64,000 nt of DNA, taken from positions 372,001 through 436,000 of the forward strand of contig NZ_CP047954.1 of NCBI RefSeq assembly GCF_014279895.1, in the 5' to 3' direction. The number at the start of each line of letters is the position of its first letter. Position 1 is the stretch's first letter. The stretch comes from Synechococcus sp. M16.1 (GTDB taxonomy: Bacteria > Cyanobacteriota > Cyanobacteriia > PCC-6307 > Cyanobiaceae). Shown in pieces: positions 9,013 to 17,360 of this stretch. The notes under the pieces are model-generated. The model was not told the DNA's origin and did not search any database. It saw only the letters and a list, made by a program, of their open reading frames with translations. The translations under genes and the position numbers were made by a program.

Positions 9013-9486
9013 TCACAGTTGAGCCTCCGCGCTCATAGCGGCAACGTTGCGTGAGTGACTCTTGCAGCTCACGGTGTTCGCATCAATCCAGCAACGCCCC
9101 TGGGCCATGCGGGTTGCAGGAAGGCCCTTGGGGAGGCCTCTGGCATCAAAGCGAACCCATGACGTGCTGAGCAGGGTTGCGCTCCAGAGGCGTGAATCCA
9201 CGCGGCAGCCTGAGTTATCGCAGCTGAGCGGACTGCCTTGATCTCCATCCAGGCTGACGAAGCTCAACTGGTAGCTGCCCCCCGTTTCTTGATCGTCTCC
9301 GATGAATCGAAGCCGCAGGCCACGGCTTCCGTTCGCGCTGATCTGCAGGCGCTCGCAGGCCAAAGAACGCCCACCGACGACGACGCGGCAATGCGCAGGC
9401 CTGTGCTCCAGACGGCCAAAAGCCTGGGCTGGATTGACCGTTGCTGGCACGGCAAGCAGCAGTGGCGCCATCCAGAGATGAATCAT
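9013..9486 (-). CDS. Secreted hypothetical protein
   Basis: A 157-residue protein with a short signal peptide (MIHLWMAPLLLAVPATVNPAQA, cleavage after about residue 22). The mature part has two Cys pairs (CRVVVGGRSLACERL; SCDNSGCRVDSRLW) and a later CWIDANTVSCKS, suggesting disulfides in the periplasm, and looks beta-rich. I know no function. It starts at an ATG overlapping the stop of the small upstream gene (TGATG), so translation is probably coupled. Confidence 0.6.
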   Translation of the reverse strand: MIHLWMAPLLLAVPATVNPAQAFGRLEHRPAHCRVVVGGRSLACERLQISANGSRGLRLRFIGDDQETGGSYQLSFVSLDGDQGSPLSCDNSGCRVDSRLWSATLLSTSWVRFDARGLPKGLPATRMAQGRCWIDANTVSCKSHSRNVAAMSAEAQL

Positions 9487-9644
9487 CAGTAATCGCTGTC
9501 GGCAACGCACATGCCCAGGCAGCGAATGCCATTGCTGGCGGTTCTGCGGCAGTGGTTGCAGAGGATGCGTTCCGCGTCCGCAGTCGATCCCTCCACGGCT
9601 TGATCGGTCGATCGCGCAGGTTCCTGCGCGGGGGATGCGGTCAT
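9486..9644 (-). CDS. Small four-cysteine protein
   Basis: A 52-residue protein. The first half is polar and low in complexity; the C-terminal half is ILCNHCRRTASNGIRCLGM CVADSDY, with CxxC followed by CxxxC, a possible small metal site. The compact conserved-looking end argues that it is a real gene. It overlaps the next gene by TGATG. Its ATG overlaps the ATG of the divergent aldo/keto reductase gene within a single CATG, so any promoter for one lies inside the other. Confidence 0.5.
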   Translation of the reverse strand: MTASPAQEPARSTDQAVEGSTADAERILCNHCRRTASNGIRCLGMCVADSDY

Positions 9645-10659
9645 GACGCAACGGGACGGGCTGGTGGCGATCATGGCTGGCAGCAGCATCGCCCTGTTGA
9701 ACGGCATCGGTTTCGGCACCTGGGCCTGGGGCAACAAGGCGGTTTGGGGATACGACGCCCAGCGGGACGACGCTCGCCTTCGTGCCACGTTTCGTCAGGC
9801 CCTCAGCTCTGGGCTCAACTTGATCGACACGGCGGATTCCTATGGAACGGGGAGCCTGAGTGGACGCAGTGAAGCGTTGCTTGGCGACTTCATGGCCGAG
9901 TTGCCATCCCTGCGTCGATCCCAGTTGACGGTGGCCACGAAGTTGGCCCCATTCCCCTGGCGATGGGGGCGTCGGGGCTTTGATGCCGCCTTTGAGGCCA
10001 GTCGAACGCGGCTTAAGGGGCAGCTTCGGCGGGTGCAGCTGCACTGGAGTACAGCGCGCTACGCGCCCTGGCAGGAGACAGGCCTTCTTGATGGCTTGGC
10101 TGATCTTGTTCTGTCTGGCCGGGTTGAGGAGTTGGGCCTGTCCAACCTGGGTCCCCAACGCCTGCTGTTGATCCATCGCCGTCTGTTGGAGCGGGGCGTT
10201 TCCCTACGCAGCGTTCAGGTGCAGTGCTCGCTCTTGGCACCTGCGGATGATCAGCTGCGCGAGTTGATTGCCGTCAGCAGGGAGCTTGGCGTGGAGGTGT
10301 TGGCCTACAGCCCTCTGGCTTTCGGCGTGCTGGGTTGTGCTCCAGGGTCTGAGGAGAGGCGTCCTGTCACCTGGTTGAGACAACGCCTGTTCCAGCGCCT
10401 GCTTCCGGCAAGTCTTGAGTTGCGCAGTGCGATGCAGGCCATCGCGATCGATCGCGGGGCATCGATGGTTCAAGTCGCTTTGAACTGGTGCAGAGCTCTT
10501 GGCACAACGCCGATCCCGGGGCTGCGAACTCCAGAGCAGGCCAGGGATGTCGCCGCTGCGCTGCAGTGGTCATTGTCACCGCAGGAGTTTCAGCGGTTGA
10601 ATGCGGCCCGGCTCCATTGCAGCGAGCGGATGCCCGCCAATCCCTTCCAGAGCCGCTGA
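9643..10659 (+). CDS. Aldo/keto reductase
   Basis: A 338-residue TIM-barrel oxidoreductase. It shows GIGFGTWAWGNK at the first strand, NLIDTADSYGTGSLSGRSEALLG with the catalytic Asp and Tyr, TVATKLAPFPWR with the Lys, and LQLHWSTARYAPWQE where the active-site His sits. The C-terminal NADPH-binding part is present (IAIDRGASMVQVALNWCRA, TTPIPGLRTPEQARD). These enzymes reduce carbonyls with NADPH; the substrate is not predictable. A start 10 codons later (MAGSSIALL) would remove the overlap with the divergent gene and is possible. Confidence 0.88.
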   Translation: MTQRDGLVAIMAGSSIALLNGIGFGTWAWGNKAVWGYDAQRDDARLRATFRQALSSGLNLIDTADSYGTGSLSGRSEALLGDFMAELPSLRRSQLTVATKLAPFPWRWGRRGFDAAFEASRTRLKGQLRRVQLHWSTARYAPWQETGLLDGLADLVLSGRVEELGLSNLGPQRLLLIHRRLLERGVSLRSVQVQCSLLAPADDQLRELIAVSRELGVEVLAYSPLAFGVLGCAPGSEERRPVTWLRQRLFQRLLPASLELRSAMQAIAIDRGASMVQVALNWCRALGTTPIPGLRTPEQARDVAAALQWSLSPQEFQRLNAARLHCSERMPANPFQSR

Positions 10660-10668
10660 GTGTTGTGC

Positions 10669-11301
10669 TCAGGCCTCTGAGGCGGATTCAGGGGCTGGAC
10701 TCACCACCACCGGGAGGCTGTCTCCGTCATTGCGAATCGGAACGACTTTGTCTTGCGAGGGTTCCAGGCGAGTGGGGGCTGGGGCAGTGTCCTGCTGTTG
10801 GGCACAGGCGGCGAGGGCTTCCTGCAGCAAGGAATCAAAGGTTGCCCCAGGCAGTCGATGCCGGGCGACCTCCAGAAAGGTGCGCGGAAGCGATTCGCCA
10901 GCAGCGCTCCTCAGAGCGGGGTTGTTCTGGCGATGTTCCTGCTCGTCCTGAATGGCGCGGATGAACCTGCGCGTGACGTCGCGCTTGGTGGACGCCTTGA
11001 TCAGGGTGTCGCGCTCCTGAGGACCATGACTGAGCTCCTGCTCCATGTCTTGAATACGCCGTTCGAGGCTTTCCAAAACCTCCTGGGCTTCCTTGCCGAT
11101 GTGAGCCAGTTGCCCATCCGAAAGGTGGGGCATGTCGGCCACGAACACCTTGCCGTGATCCCGGAGCGTGAGAAAAGTTGGTCGTGGACCCTGCCTGTAG
11201 CCCTGTTGCCTGTCCTGGCCTGAAGGCAAAGGACGCCTCGGAGGAACAGGACCTGCAGACGATCGACGGCGCGTAATGCGCTGGGGCTTATCAAAAGGCA
11301 T
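10669..11301 (-). CDS. Conserved hypothetical protein with coiled-coil centre
   Basis: A 210-residue protein. The N terminus is basic and low-complexity (QRITRRRSSAGPVPPRRPLP). Residues 60-150 are helical and charged, with heptad-like spacing (AHIGKEAQEVLESLERRIQDMEQEL), and the Pro/Ser-rich tail (PVVVSPAPESASEA) looks disordered. It has no membrane helix or catalytic motif. I do not recognise it. It converges on the aldo/keto reductase, with a 9-nt gap. Confidence 0.55.
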   Translation of the reverse strand: MPFDKPQRITRRRSSAGPVPPRRPLPSGQDRQQGYRQGPRPTFLTLRDHGKVFVADMPHLSDGQLAHIGKEAQEVLESLERRIQDMEQELSHGPQERDTLIKASTKRDVTRRFIRAIQDEQEHRQNNPALRSAAGESLPRTFLEVARHRLPGATFDSLLQEALAACAQQQDTAPAPTRLEPSQDKVVPIRNDGDSLPVVVSPAPESASEA

Positions 11302-11417
11302 TGAAAAAAGATGTATTGACGCCGCTATCGGAAAAGGTTCCGATGTGCTTCAGGCACCCTATTCGATCCCTTCTGGGGTGTGGCCGACTGCATTAAACCT
11401 GTCTGAAACTGACGTAA

Positions 11418-12455
11418 TCAGGCGGGAACACCGTCCAGAACAGCGGCGCTGCCTGGGGTGTTGGAGGTCACGTTGCCAATCACCCAAGCCCGATGGTTCT
11501 TGCCGCGGCAATGCTCGATCACAGCGGTTTCGCTCCCAGCCGGCACCACCAGGCAGAAACCGATGCCGAGGTTGAACGTGTGCCAAAGGTCTCTTTCGGG
11601 AATGTCTCCGGCCTCCTGCAGCCATCGGAACAGGGGTGGTCTTGTCCAGCTGGAGGCATCGATGCGCGCAGAGCAGCCATCCGGCAGGCAGCGCGGCAGG
11701 TTTTCCGGGAGTCCTCCGCCGGTGATATGGGCCATGCCGTGGAGCTCGCATCCGCTCTGCAGCAGGTGCTGCACCAGGTCGGCATAAAGGGTTGTCGGCG
11801 CCAGCAGGTCGCCGATGAGAGGGCGCTGGTCGTCGCCATACAAGGTGTTCGCTTTGGCGTTGGCCTTCTCCAGCACCTTGCGCACCAGGCTGAAGCCGTT
11901 GCTGTGCACGCCGCTGCTGGCCACACCGATCACGCTGTCGCCAGGTTGGATGCGCTGGCCGTCAATGAGCTCGTCCTCTTCAACGACGGCCACACAAAAG
12001 CCGGCGAGGTCGTAGCGCCCCTTCGGGTAAAACCCCGGCATCTCGGCCGTTTCGCCGCCGAGTAGGGCGCAGCCGCTCTGCCTGCAGCCATCGGCGATTC
12101 CTTCAACGACCTCGGCCATTGCCGATGGCGCTAAGGCCCCGGTGGCCATGTAATCCAAGAAGAAGAGCGGCGCGGCTCCTGAGGTGATCACGTCGTTGAC
12201 GCACATCGCCACCAGGTCGATGCCCACGCCGTGATGGCTGCCATGCTCCTGGGCCAGCTCAAGTTTGGTTCCGACGCCATCGGTGCCTGAGACCAGAAGG
12301 GGCTTGCGCAATCCGGCTGGAAGACGCATCAGCCCGCCAAAGCCGCCAAGGCCGCCGATGACCTCCGGTCGGTGGGTGGCTTCCACAGACGCCTTGATGC
12401 GTTGCACGAACGCGCGCCCGGCCTCAACGTCAACTCCAGCGCTCTTGTAATCCAT
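11418..12455 (-). CDS. purM: Phosphoribosylformylglycinamidine cyclo-ligase (AIR synthetase)
   Basis: PurM closes the imidazole ring in purine synthesis, using ATP to convert FGAM to AIR. The protein begins [21 protein letters not shown] as in the family, then [53 protein letters not shown] and [36 protein letters not shown] and a CLVV plus HNGR-like ending follow. Full length is about 345 residues, as usual. A start six codons earlier is possible, but the MDYKSAGVD start matches known PurM proteins. Confidence 0.95.
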   Translation of the reverse strand: MDYKSAGVDVEAGRAFVQRIKASVEATHRPEVIGGLGGFGGLMRLPAGLRKPLLVSGTDGVGTKLELAQEHGSHHGVGIDLVAMCVNDVITSGAAPLFFLDYMATGALAPSAMAEVVEGIADGCRQSGCALLGGETAEMPGFYPKGRYDLAGFCVAVVEEDELIDGQRIQPGDSVIGVASSGVHSNGFSLVRKVLEKANAKANTLYGDDQRPLIGDLLAPTTLYADLVQHLLQSGCELHGMAHITGGGLPENLPRCLPDGCSARIDASSWTRPPLFRWLQEAGDIPERDLWHTFNLGIGFCLVVPAGSETAVIEHCRGKNHRAWVIGNVTSNTPGSAAVLDGVPA

Positions 12456-12473
12456 GGAACGAATCCGATGCAT

Positions 12474-12774
12474 TGATCCTGCAATGCCGCGGAACCTGTG
12501 CTGATTGGCTTGTCGGCACAGCAGCTGATTGGCTGTGCTTATCGACTGTTCTCTCTCGGCTTATGCCCGGGGGCTTGCGTTCCGGCGTTGATCTGCCAGT
12601 CGGCACGCGGTTTAGCGCAAGAGGCGGGCCTGGGTGGCTGTGCCGATCGCTCTGATGGCGCCCAGTTTCTTTCCAAGAGCACCCTTTTTAAGTTCACAAC
12701 ATTCTTTTTTGTGAGGCCTGCCAACGGCCGAGAACTGCGCGCTCAGTTCCCAGTCCTTGGCAACGCCGTTCTGC
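12474..12774. other. Intergenic region, no convincing gene
   Basis: About 300 nt between the divergent purM and rlpA genes. Short reading frames exist on the minus strand but their composition (Arg/Pro-rich, no ribosome-binding site) does not look like protein. It presumably holds both promoters. A T-rich patch (CCCTTTTTAAG and CATTCTTTTTTGTG near 12680-12712) lies close to rlpA. Confidence 0.5.
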
Positions 12775-13314
12775 ATGCGAGTCCTCCTGACGTTGGCCAC
12801 GCTCTCCGGAGCGATCTCAGGCAGTGCGGCCCTCCTGCCGGTCGTGGCCAGTGATTTCCTCTCGGTCAACGGTGCAGAGCCGCTTGACCCTCTGGATCTG
12901 GTGGTCGAGCCCCAGGCTTCTGGGCTGCAGGCAACGCTTACTCCGGCGGAGGTCAAACCGGTTCTTGCACCTCCTTCCCCTGAACTCCCCAAGCCGAAGC
13001 TGAAGGTCGTTCCAGAAGTGGTGAAGGTCATCACTGGTGAGGCCAGTTGGTACGGCCCCGGTTTTTACGGCAACCTCACGGCCAACGGTGAGGTTTACAA
13101 GCGCGGCACGATGACGGCGGCCCACCGCACGCTTCCCTTTGGAACAAAAGTGCGCGTCACCAACCTCTGGAACGGGCGCACGGCCGTGATCCGCATCAAC
13201 GATCGCGGACCTTTCATTGATCACCGGGTGATCGACCTGGGCCACGGCGCCGCCTCTGACCTGGGACTGACTGCCTCTGGAATTGCCCAGGTCAAGCTTG
13301 AGGTGCTGCGCTGA
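12775..13314 (+). CDS. rlpA: RlpA-like septal ring lytic transglycosylase
   Basis: An exported protein of 179 residues with a signal peptide (MRVLLTLATLSGAISGSAALL) and a Pro/Lys spacer. The double-psi beta-barrel domain follows: GEASWYGPGFYGNLTANGE, the TMTAAHRTLPFGTKVRV motif and VIRINDRGPFIDHRVIDLG with the catalytic-type Asp. RlpA proteins cleave glycan strands lacking stem peptides. There is no SPOR domain, as is common in cyanobacteria. It overlaps the start of the panC-cmk gene. Confidence 0.85.
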   Translation: MRVLLTLATLSGAISGSAALLPVVASDFLSVNGAEPLDPLDLVVEPQASGLQATLTPAEVKPVLAPPSPELPKPKLKVVPEVVKVITGEASWYGPGFYGNLTANGEVYKRGTMTAAHRTLPFGTKVRVTNLWNGRTAVIRINDRGPFIDHRVIDLGHGAASDLGLTASGIAQVKLEVLR

Positions 13315-14828
13315 GCTGCGTCGTTCTCTCCACCCAGGCCGAGCTGGAACGCTTCCGGGCCAACCTCGGTGGACCTCTGCAATTCGTGCCCACCATGGGG
13401 GGGTTGCACCAGGGTCACGGTGAGCTGATCCGCCTCGCTGCAGGACGGGGTCCTGTGCTCGTGAGTGTGTTCGTTAACCCACTCCAATTCGGGCCAGCTG
13501 AAGACTTTGATCGCTACCCGCGAACCCTCGAAGCGGATCGCGATTTAGCCGAACGTTGTGGCGCCCATGCCCTTTGGGCCCCGAGTGTCGTCGCCATTTA
13601 TCCAAGTGGCCTCCAGTCAGCGGTGACGCGTTCTGCACCTGCTGACCTGCAGCCCCATCTTTGTGGAGCCTCCCGTCCCGGTCACTTTGATGGTGTGGTC
13701 ACGGTCGTGGCCCGACTGCTGCAGCTGGTGGAGCCGTCCTGCCTTTGGCTGGGTGAGAAGGACTGGCAGCAGCTGGTGATCCTGCGCCGGCTCGTGGCCG
13801 ATCTTGATCTGGGCGTGGCGGTGCAGGGCGTTCCCACCGTTCGTGAATCCGATGGTTTGGCGTTGAGTTCCCGTAACCAATACCTCTCTTCTGTTGATCG
13901 GGCTCGAGCCGCTGCTCTGCCGGCGGCACTGCGTCATGCCGATCCCAGTGATCCTGAGACTTCGGTGCGACAGAGCCTCGCTGAAGCAGGACTTGAAGTG
14001 GAGTATGTAGAGAGGGTCGATCCCCGCACCCTTCAGCCCTGTGGCGCTGAAACGGCCATCTCACTGTTGGCCGCGGCGGTGCGTTGCGGGACGACCCGTT
14101 TGATTGATCACGTCTTCCTGATGACCCGCCAGCCTCTTGTTGCCATTGATGGCCCTGCCGGTGCTGGCAAAAGCACCGTGACCCGGGCCTTTGCTGAGCG
14201 GATGGGGCTGGTTTACCTCGATACCGGTGCGATGTATCGGTCGGTGACCTGGTTGGTGCAACAGAACGGTGTGGACCCGCAGGATGCGGCGTCGATTGCA
14301 CCGCTGTTGAACGACCTCGACCTTCAGCTGCGGTCGCTGCCCGGTGGTGGCCAGCAGGTGTTGGTGAATGGGCAGGACGTGAGTGACGCGATTCGCTCGC
14401 CGGAGGTCACCGCGTCGGTTTCGGCCGTGGCCGCCCACCGTTGCGTCAGGCAAGCGCTGACCGCTCAACAGAAAGCGATGGGTGCCAAGGGTGGTTTGGT
14501 GGCAGAAGGCCGCGACATCGGCACCGCTGTTTTCCCGGATGCGGATTTGAAGGTGTTCCTTACGGCCACGGTGGGCGAACGGGCCCGGCGCCGGGCTCTG
14601 GATCTGGACCAGCGGGGCTTCCCGGTGCCTGAGCGATCTGAGCTTGAAGCACAGATCGCCGAACGGGATCACCTCGACAGCACCCGTGAAGAGGCTCCTC
14701 TGGTGCAGGCGGACGATGCCGTTGAGCTCGTGACCGATGGCATGAGCATCGAGGCTGTGATCGATGCCCTGGTGGGGCAGTTCCGGTCTCGGGTGGCTGA
14801 AGAAGCCTGGCCTACGCCGGCGGGCTGA
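13311..14828 (+). CDS. panC/cmk: Bifunctional pantoate-beta-alanine ligase / cytidylate kinase
   Basis: A natural fusion, usual in cyanobacteria. The N-terminal half is PanC (FVPTMGGLHQGHGELIRLA, FVNPLQFGPAEDFDRYPR, EKDWQQLVILRRLV, SDGLALSSRNQYLS), which condenses pantoate and beta-alanine for coenzyme A. From about residue 275 comes Cmk (VAIDGPAGAGKSTVTRAFAE with P-loop, LVYLDTGAMYRSVTW, VAEGRDIGTAVFPDADLK), which phosphorylates CMP/dCMP. The PanC homology begins about 25 residues before the first in-frame GTG. The only reasonable start is a CTG overlapping the rlpA stop (CTGA), 6 nt after a GAGGT ribosome-binding sequence; I use it with caution. Confidence 0.92.
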   Translation: MSCVVLSTQAELERFRANLGGPLQFVPTMGGLHQGHGELIRLAAGRGPVLVSVFVNPLQFGPAEDFDRYPRTLEADRDLAERCGAHALWAPSVVAIYPSGLQSAVTRSAPADLQPHLCGASRPGHFDGVVTVVARLLQLVEPSCLWLGEKDWQQLVILRRLVADLDLGVAVQGVPTVRESDGLALSSRNQYLSSVDRARAAALPAALRHADPSDPETSVRQSLAEAGLEVEYVERVDPRTLQPCGAETAISLLAAAVRCGTTRLIDHVFLMTRQPLVAIDGPAGAGKSTVTRAFAERMGLVYLDTGAMYRSVTWLVQQNGVDPQDAASIAPLLNDLDLQLRSLPGGGQQVLVNGQDVSDAIRSPEVTASVSAVAAHRCVRQALTAQQKAMGAKGGLVAEGRDIGTAVFPDADLKVFLTATVGERARRRALDLDQRGFPVPERSELEAQIAERDHLDSTREEAPLVQADDAVELVTDGMSIEAVIDALVGQFRSRVAEEAWPTPAG

Positions 14829-15291
14829 GCTCGTCGAGCAGGTTGGCGCAGGCATCCTCGAGCAGGTCGAGCACATGCTCGAAGCCCGCCTCGCCCCCGT
14901 AATAGGGATCCGGCACTTCCGTTTCAGAGAACCGGCCGGCGTAGCTGAGCATGGGCTTGATGCTGGCCGTTGCTCGGGGCCCGGCTTCGCGAGCCAGTCC
15001 CTGGACGGCCGCGAGATTGTCGTCGTCCATGGTCAGCATCAGATCGAAACTCGAAAAATCGTCGAGGCTGATCTGCCTTGCTCGGCTGGGGAGGTTGATG
15101 CCGCGGCGGTTGGCGGCAGCCTGCATGCGTCGGTCTGCCGGGTTGCCCACATGCCATCCGCCCGTTCCGGCGGAATCCACCAGGAACTGATCACTGAGGC
15201 CACGCTCTTCAAGCAGATGCAGGAAGACGCCTTCGGCTGCCGGTGAGCGGCAGATGTTGCCGAGGCAGACGAACAACAGTTTCTGGGTCAT
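14812..15291 (-). CDS. Low-molecular-weight protein tyrosine phosphatase
   Basis: A 159-residue enzyme with the signature loop near the N terminus, LLFVCLGNICRSPAAEGVF (CX5R with the nucleophile Cys and Arg), and the general acid in the late VPDPYYGG motif. LMW-PTPs dephosphorylate phosphotyrosine proteins. The gene is the last of a string whose stop and start codons overlap (rpcT-rpcE-rpcF-this gene), so it is translationally linked to phycocyanin lyase genes. Its 3' end overlaps panC-cmk by 17 nt on the other strand. Confidence 0.92.
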   Translation of the reverse strand: MTQKLLFVCLGNICRSPAAEGVFLHLLEERGLSDQFLVDSAGTGGWHVGNPADRRMQAAANRRGINLPSRARQISLDDFSSFDLMLTMDDDNLAAVQGLAREAGPRATASIKPMLSYAGRFSETEVPDPYYGGEAGFEHVLDLLEDACANLLDELSPPA

Positions 15292-15920
15292 CCGGCGTTG
15301 AGGCGTTGGAGGGCTTTCAGCGCCCGCAGCTGCACCACCCTGACACCTTCCGCATCGGATGCGAGCTGGTTTAGTGCGGCCCGGCCCTGTTCGGCGAGGT
15401 GCGCTGACAAAGCTGCGCTGTTCAAGCGTTGCTCGAGTCCGTAGGCCGCTGCATAACGCACCACCCACTCGTCGTCTCGCACGGCTTTGAGCAGTCCCTC
15501 GAAACAGCGCACAAGCTGATCGTGCGCTGCGTCTTCACTGAACTCCAAGTCCGCCAGGCCACGGGTTGCGGAGCGCCGCACGCTCGGAGCGATGTCGGCC
15601 TGAAGGGCATGCTCCAGGAGGTCAAGACCCCGTGGATCCCGCAGGGCGGCAATCACCTTCACCACCCATGCCCGTGCGCCGTAATTGCGGGCATCCAGGC
15701 TCACCAGAAGGATGGGAATGGTGTCCCGTCCCAGTTGGATCAGCCCCTGTGTTGCCACTGCTGCCACCGCTGGATTGTTGAACCCCAGCACTTTCACGAG
15801 CGGCTTGGCGGCCTCAAGGTCGTTCAGTGCACAAAGGGCTTGCGTTGCTTTAACCAGCTCAGGAGTGCTGGTGGCCCGCTCGAGCGTCTGAAGCGCCTGG
15901 TCCAATGCTGTGTTGGTCAT
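15288..15920 (-). CDS. rpcF: Phycocyanin alpha-subunit bilin lyase, F subunit
   Basis: A 210-residue HEAT/PBS-repeat protein of the CpcF type (ALCALNDLEAAKPLVKVLGF, NPAVAAVATQGLIQLG, DDEWVVRYAAAYGLEQRL). With the E subunit it attaches a bilin to Cys84 of the phycocyanin alpha subunit. In marine Synechococcus this pair is called RpcE/RpcF, and some strains carry a single fused RpcG lyase-isomerase instead. Separate E and F genes suggest that this strain attaches phycoerythrobilin without isomerisation to phycourobilin at that site (family knowledge, not seen directly). Confidence 0.88.
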   Translation of the reverse strand: MTNTALDQALQTLERATSTPELVKATQALCALNDLEAAKPLVKVLGFNNPAVAAVATQGLIQLGRDTIPILLVSLDARNYGARAWVVKVIAALRDPRGLDLLEHALQADIAPSVRRSATRGLADLEFSEDAAHDQLVRCFEGLLKAVRDDEWVVRYAAAYGLEQRLNSAALSAHLAEQGRAALNQLASDAEGVRVVQLRALKALQRLNAG

Positions 15921-16696
15921 CAGAGCAGTCCGTCCATTGCGTCGAGAACGTCATTGGGGTCGACGTTGCGTTCCGCCACCTCTCGGAGTGCAACCAACTT
16001 GAGGCTGGGTTCCACCGCAGCCGTGCGGATCGAGGGCACGGCGGCAAGCCAGCCGGTGGCGCCGAGGTCGAGCAGCGCGCCGCGGCGCACCAGGGGTTCT
16101 GGATGGTTCAGCAGCTTTTTCAGTTCCATACCCCATTGATCAAGTCCGGTCAGCTGCAGCAATGCTCGGCAGGCCGCTGAACGGATCAAGGGCCGAGGGT
16201 GCTCCGTGAACGGATGAATCACAGCGAGATTGCTACTGCTGCCATCACCGATGTCACCCAGGGCTTCCAGCAACGCTTCACAGGGTTCATTGAGCAAGGG
16301 GGATGAGGGTTGCTCAGCTCCTGCTCCCTCCAATCCACTGGCAAGCAAGGCCCGGATGCCCTCAACAGCCCCACAGCTGCCCATGGCACCAAGCGTGCGG
16401 ACCACCTCCTCTCGCACGGTGTAATCGTTGGAGTGCAGCAGCGCCAGAAGAGGTTGTTCCGCTCTCATGTCCCTGAGCAGACCGAGGGCACGGATTGCGT
16501 TGAGAGCGACACCGCGCTGCTCTGGATCAATCGGCGTGGCATCCAGTGCTTCAAGAGCCCTGAGCAGAAGAGGGATGGCATCGGGATGCTGGCTGCGCAT
16601 TTTTCCGAGCCACCAGGCGGCGTAGTACTGCGCCGAAGGGTCCTCCGTTTGGCGGAGGTTTTTGATCACCTGCGTTTCACTCAGCGGTTCCATCAC
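15920..16696 (-). CDS. rpcE: Phycocyanin alpha-subunit bilin lyase, E subunit
   Basis: A 258-residue HEAT-repeat protein of the CpcE type: SETQVIKNLRQTEDPSAQYYAAWWLGKMR, then repeats such as VALNAIRALGLLRDMRAEQPLL, NDYTVREEVVRTLGAMGSC and PLIRSAACRALLQLTGL. It is the larger half of the heterodimeric lyase for phycocyanin alpha Cys84. Its ATG overlaps the end of rpcT and its stop abuts rpcF. Confidence 0.88.
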   Translation of the reverse strand: MMEPLSETQVIKNLRQTEDPSAQYYAAWWLGKMRSQHPDAIPLLLRALEALDATPIDPEQRGVALNAIRALGLLRDMRAEQPLLALLHSNDYTVREEVVRTLGAMGSCGAVEGIRALLASGLEGAGAEQPSSPLLNEPCEALLEALGDIGDGSSSNLAVIHPFTEHPRPLIRSAACRALLQLTGLDQWGMELKKLLNHPEPLVRRGALLDLGATGWLAAVPSIRTAAVEPSLKLVALREVAERNVDPNDVLDAMDGLL

Positions 16697-17286
16697 ACCC
16701 AGGCCGATGCCATATCGGCTGTCCAGCTTTCAGTTCGTTTGAACCGGAACGGTCCCGCCACCGAGCCCCAGCAACGCTCATTGGTTTCCGGGTCATGACC
16801 GCGATCGAGGGTCGCAAGGGAGTCTCCTTCCAAATGAAAGCTGCTCACCAGCACGGTGTCTTTGCCATTCCGTTGCACGATGCATTTGCAGCCTGGTTCC
16901 ATGGCGCCGTGGTAGCCGTCTGGCTGTTCGAGCACTTGGTAGTGGCACTCATCCAGGCTGATCAGGTCGCTGTCCTGAATGGCAAGGCGCAGTTGTGGAT
17001 CAAACGTGGCTCCAGCGAAGCGTTCCGGATCACGGAAGGTGTGATTCCAGAGCTTGATGGCGCCGGAGGCCTGCTCTTCAGCGCGGATCATGCGCAACCG
17101 ATAGGGATGCTTGGGATCAACGGCATAGGTCTGTTCGAGCAGAATTGACCCTGGATGGAGCTGTATGAGCGGGCGATACCTCAGAAAGATGTGGGCATAG
17201 AGGGGTGGATTGTCGAAGGCTTGCTGCTGGTTGCTGTATTCGCCGCAGAGCAGGTTGAGAAAACGCCGAACGTTGGGGGTGATCAC
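16693..17286 (-). CDS. rpcT: CpcT-type lyase for phycocyanin beta subunit Cys153
   Basis: A 197-residue member of the CpcT/CpeT fold (RFLNLLCGEYSNQQQAF, YRPLIQLHPGSILLEQTYAV, PYRLRMIRAEEQ, MEPGCKCIVQR, GHDPETNERCWGSVAGPFRFKR). CpcT proteins form a calyx that delivers a bilin to Cys153 of the phycocyanin beta subunit. It is related to, but clearly distinct from, the CpeT at 30.2 kb. It is the first gene of the overlapping lyase string, about 75 nt downstream of rpcA beyond a terminator hairpin. Confidence 0.85.
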   Translation of the reverse strand: MITPNVRRFLNLLCGEYSNQQQAFDNPPLYAHIFLRYRPLIQLHPGSILLEQTYAVDPKHPYRLRMIRAEEQASGAIKLWNHTFRDPERFAGATFDPQLRLAIQDSDLISLDECHYQVLEQPDGYHGAMEPGCKCIVQRNGKDTVLVSSFHLEGDSLATLDRGHDPETNERCWGSVAGPFRFKRTESWTADMASAWV

Positions 17287-17310
17287 AGCGCTCTTATGGG
17301 GCCGAAAAAG

Positions 17311-17341
17311 AACAATAAAAAAAGCCCCCCGAGGGGGGCTT
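17311..17341 (-). terminator. Terminator after rpcA
   Basis: A strong stem (AAGCCCCCC-TCG-GGGGGGCTT on the minus strand) followed by a T run and ATTG. It sits between rpcBA and rpcT-E-F, so it probably cuts lyase transcription to a fraction of that of the structural genes. Confidence 0.85.
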
Positions 17342-17360
17342 GGAACGCAACGTCGGCTGA

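Noticed and set aside
12539-13034. Minus-strand frames upstream of and across rlpA
   Set aside because: Arg/Pro-rich, overlapping the rlpA signal peptide region, no family features.
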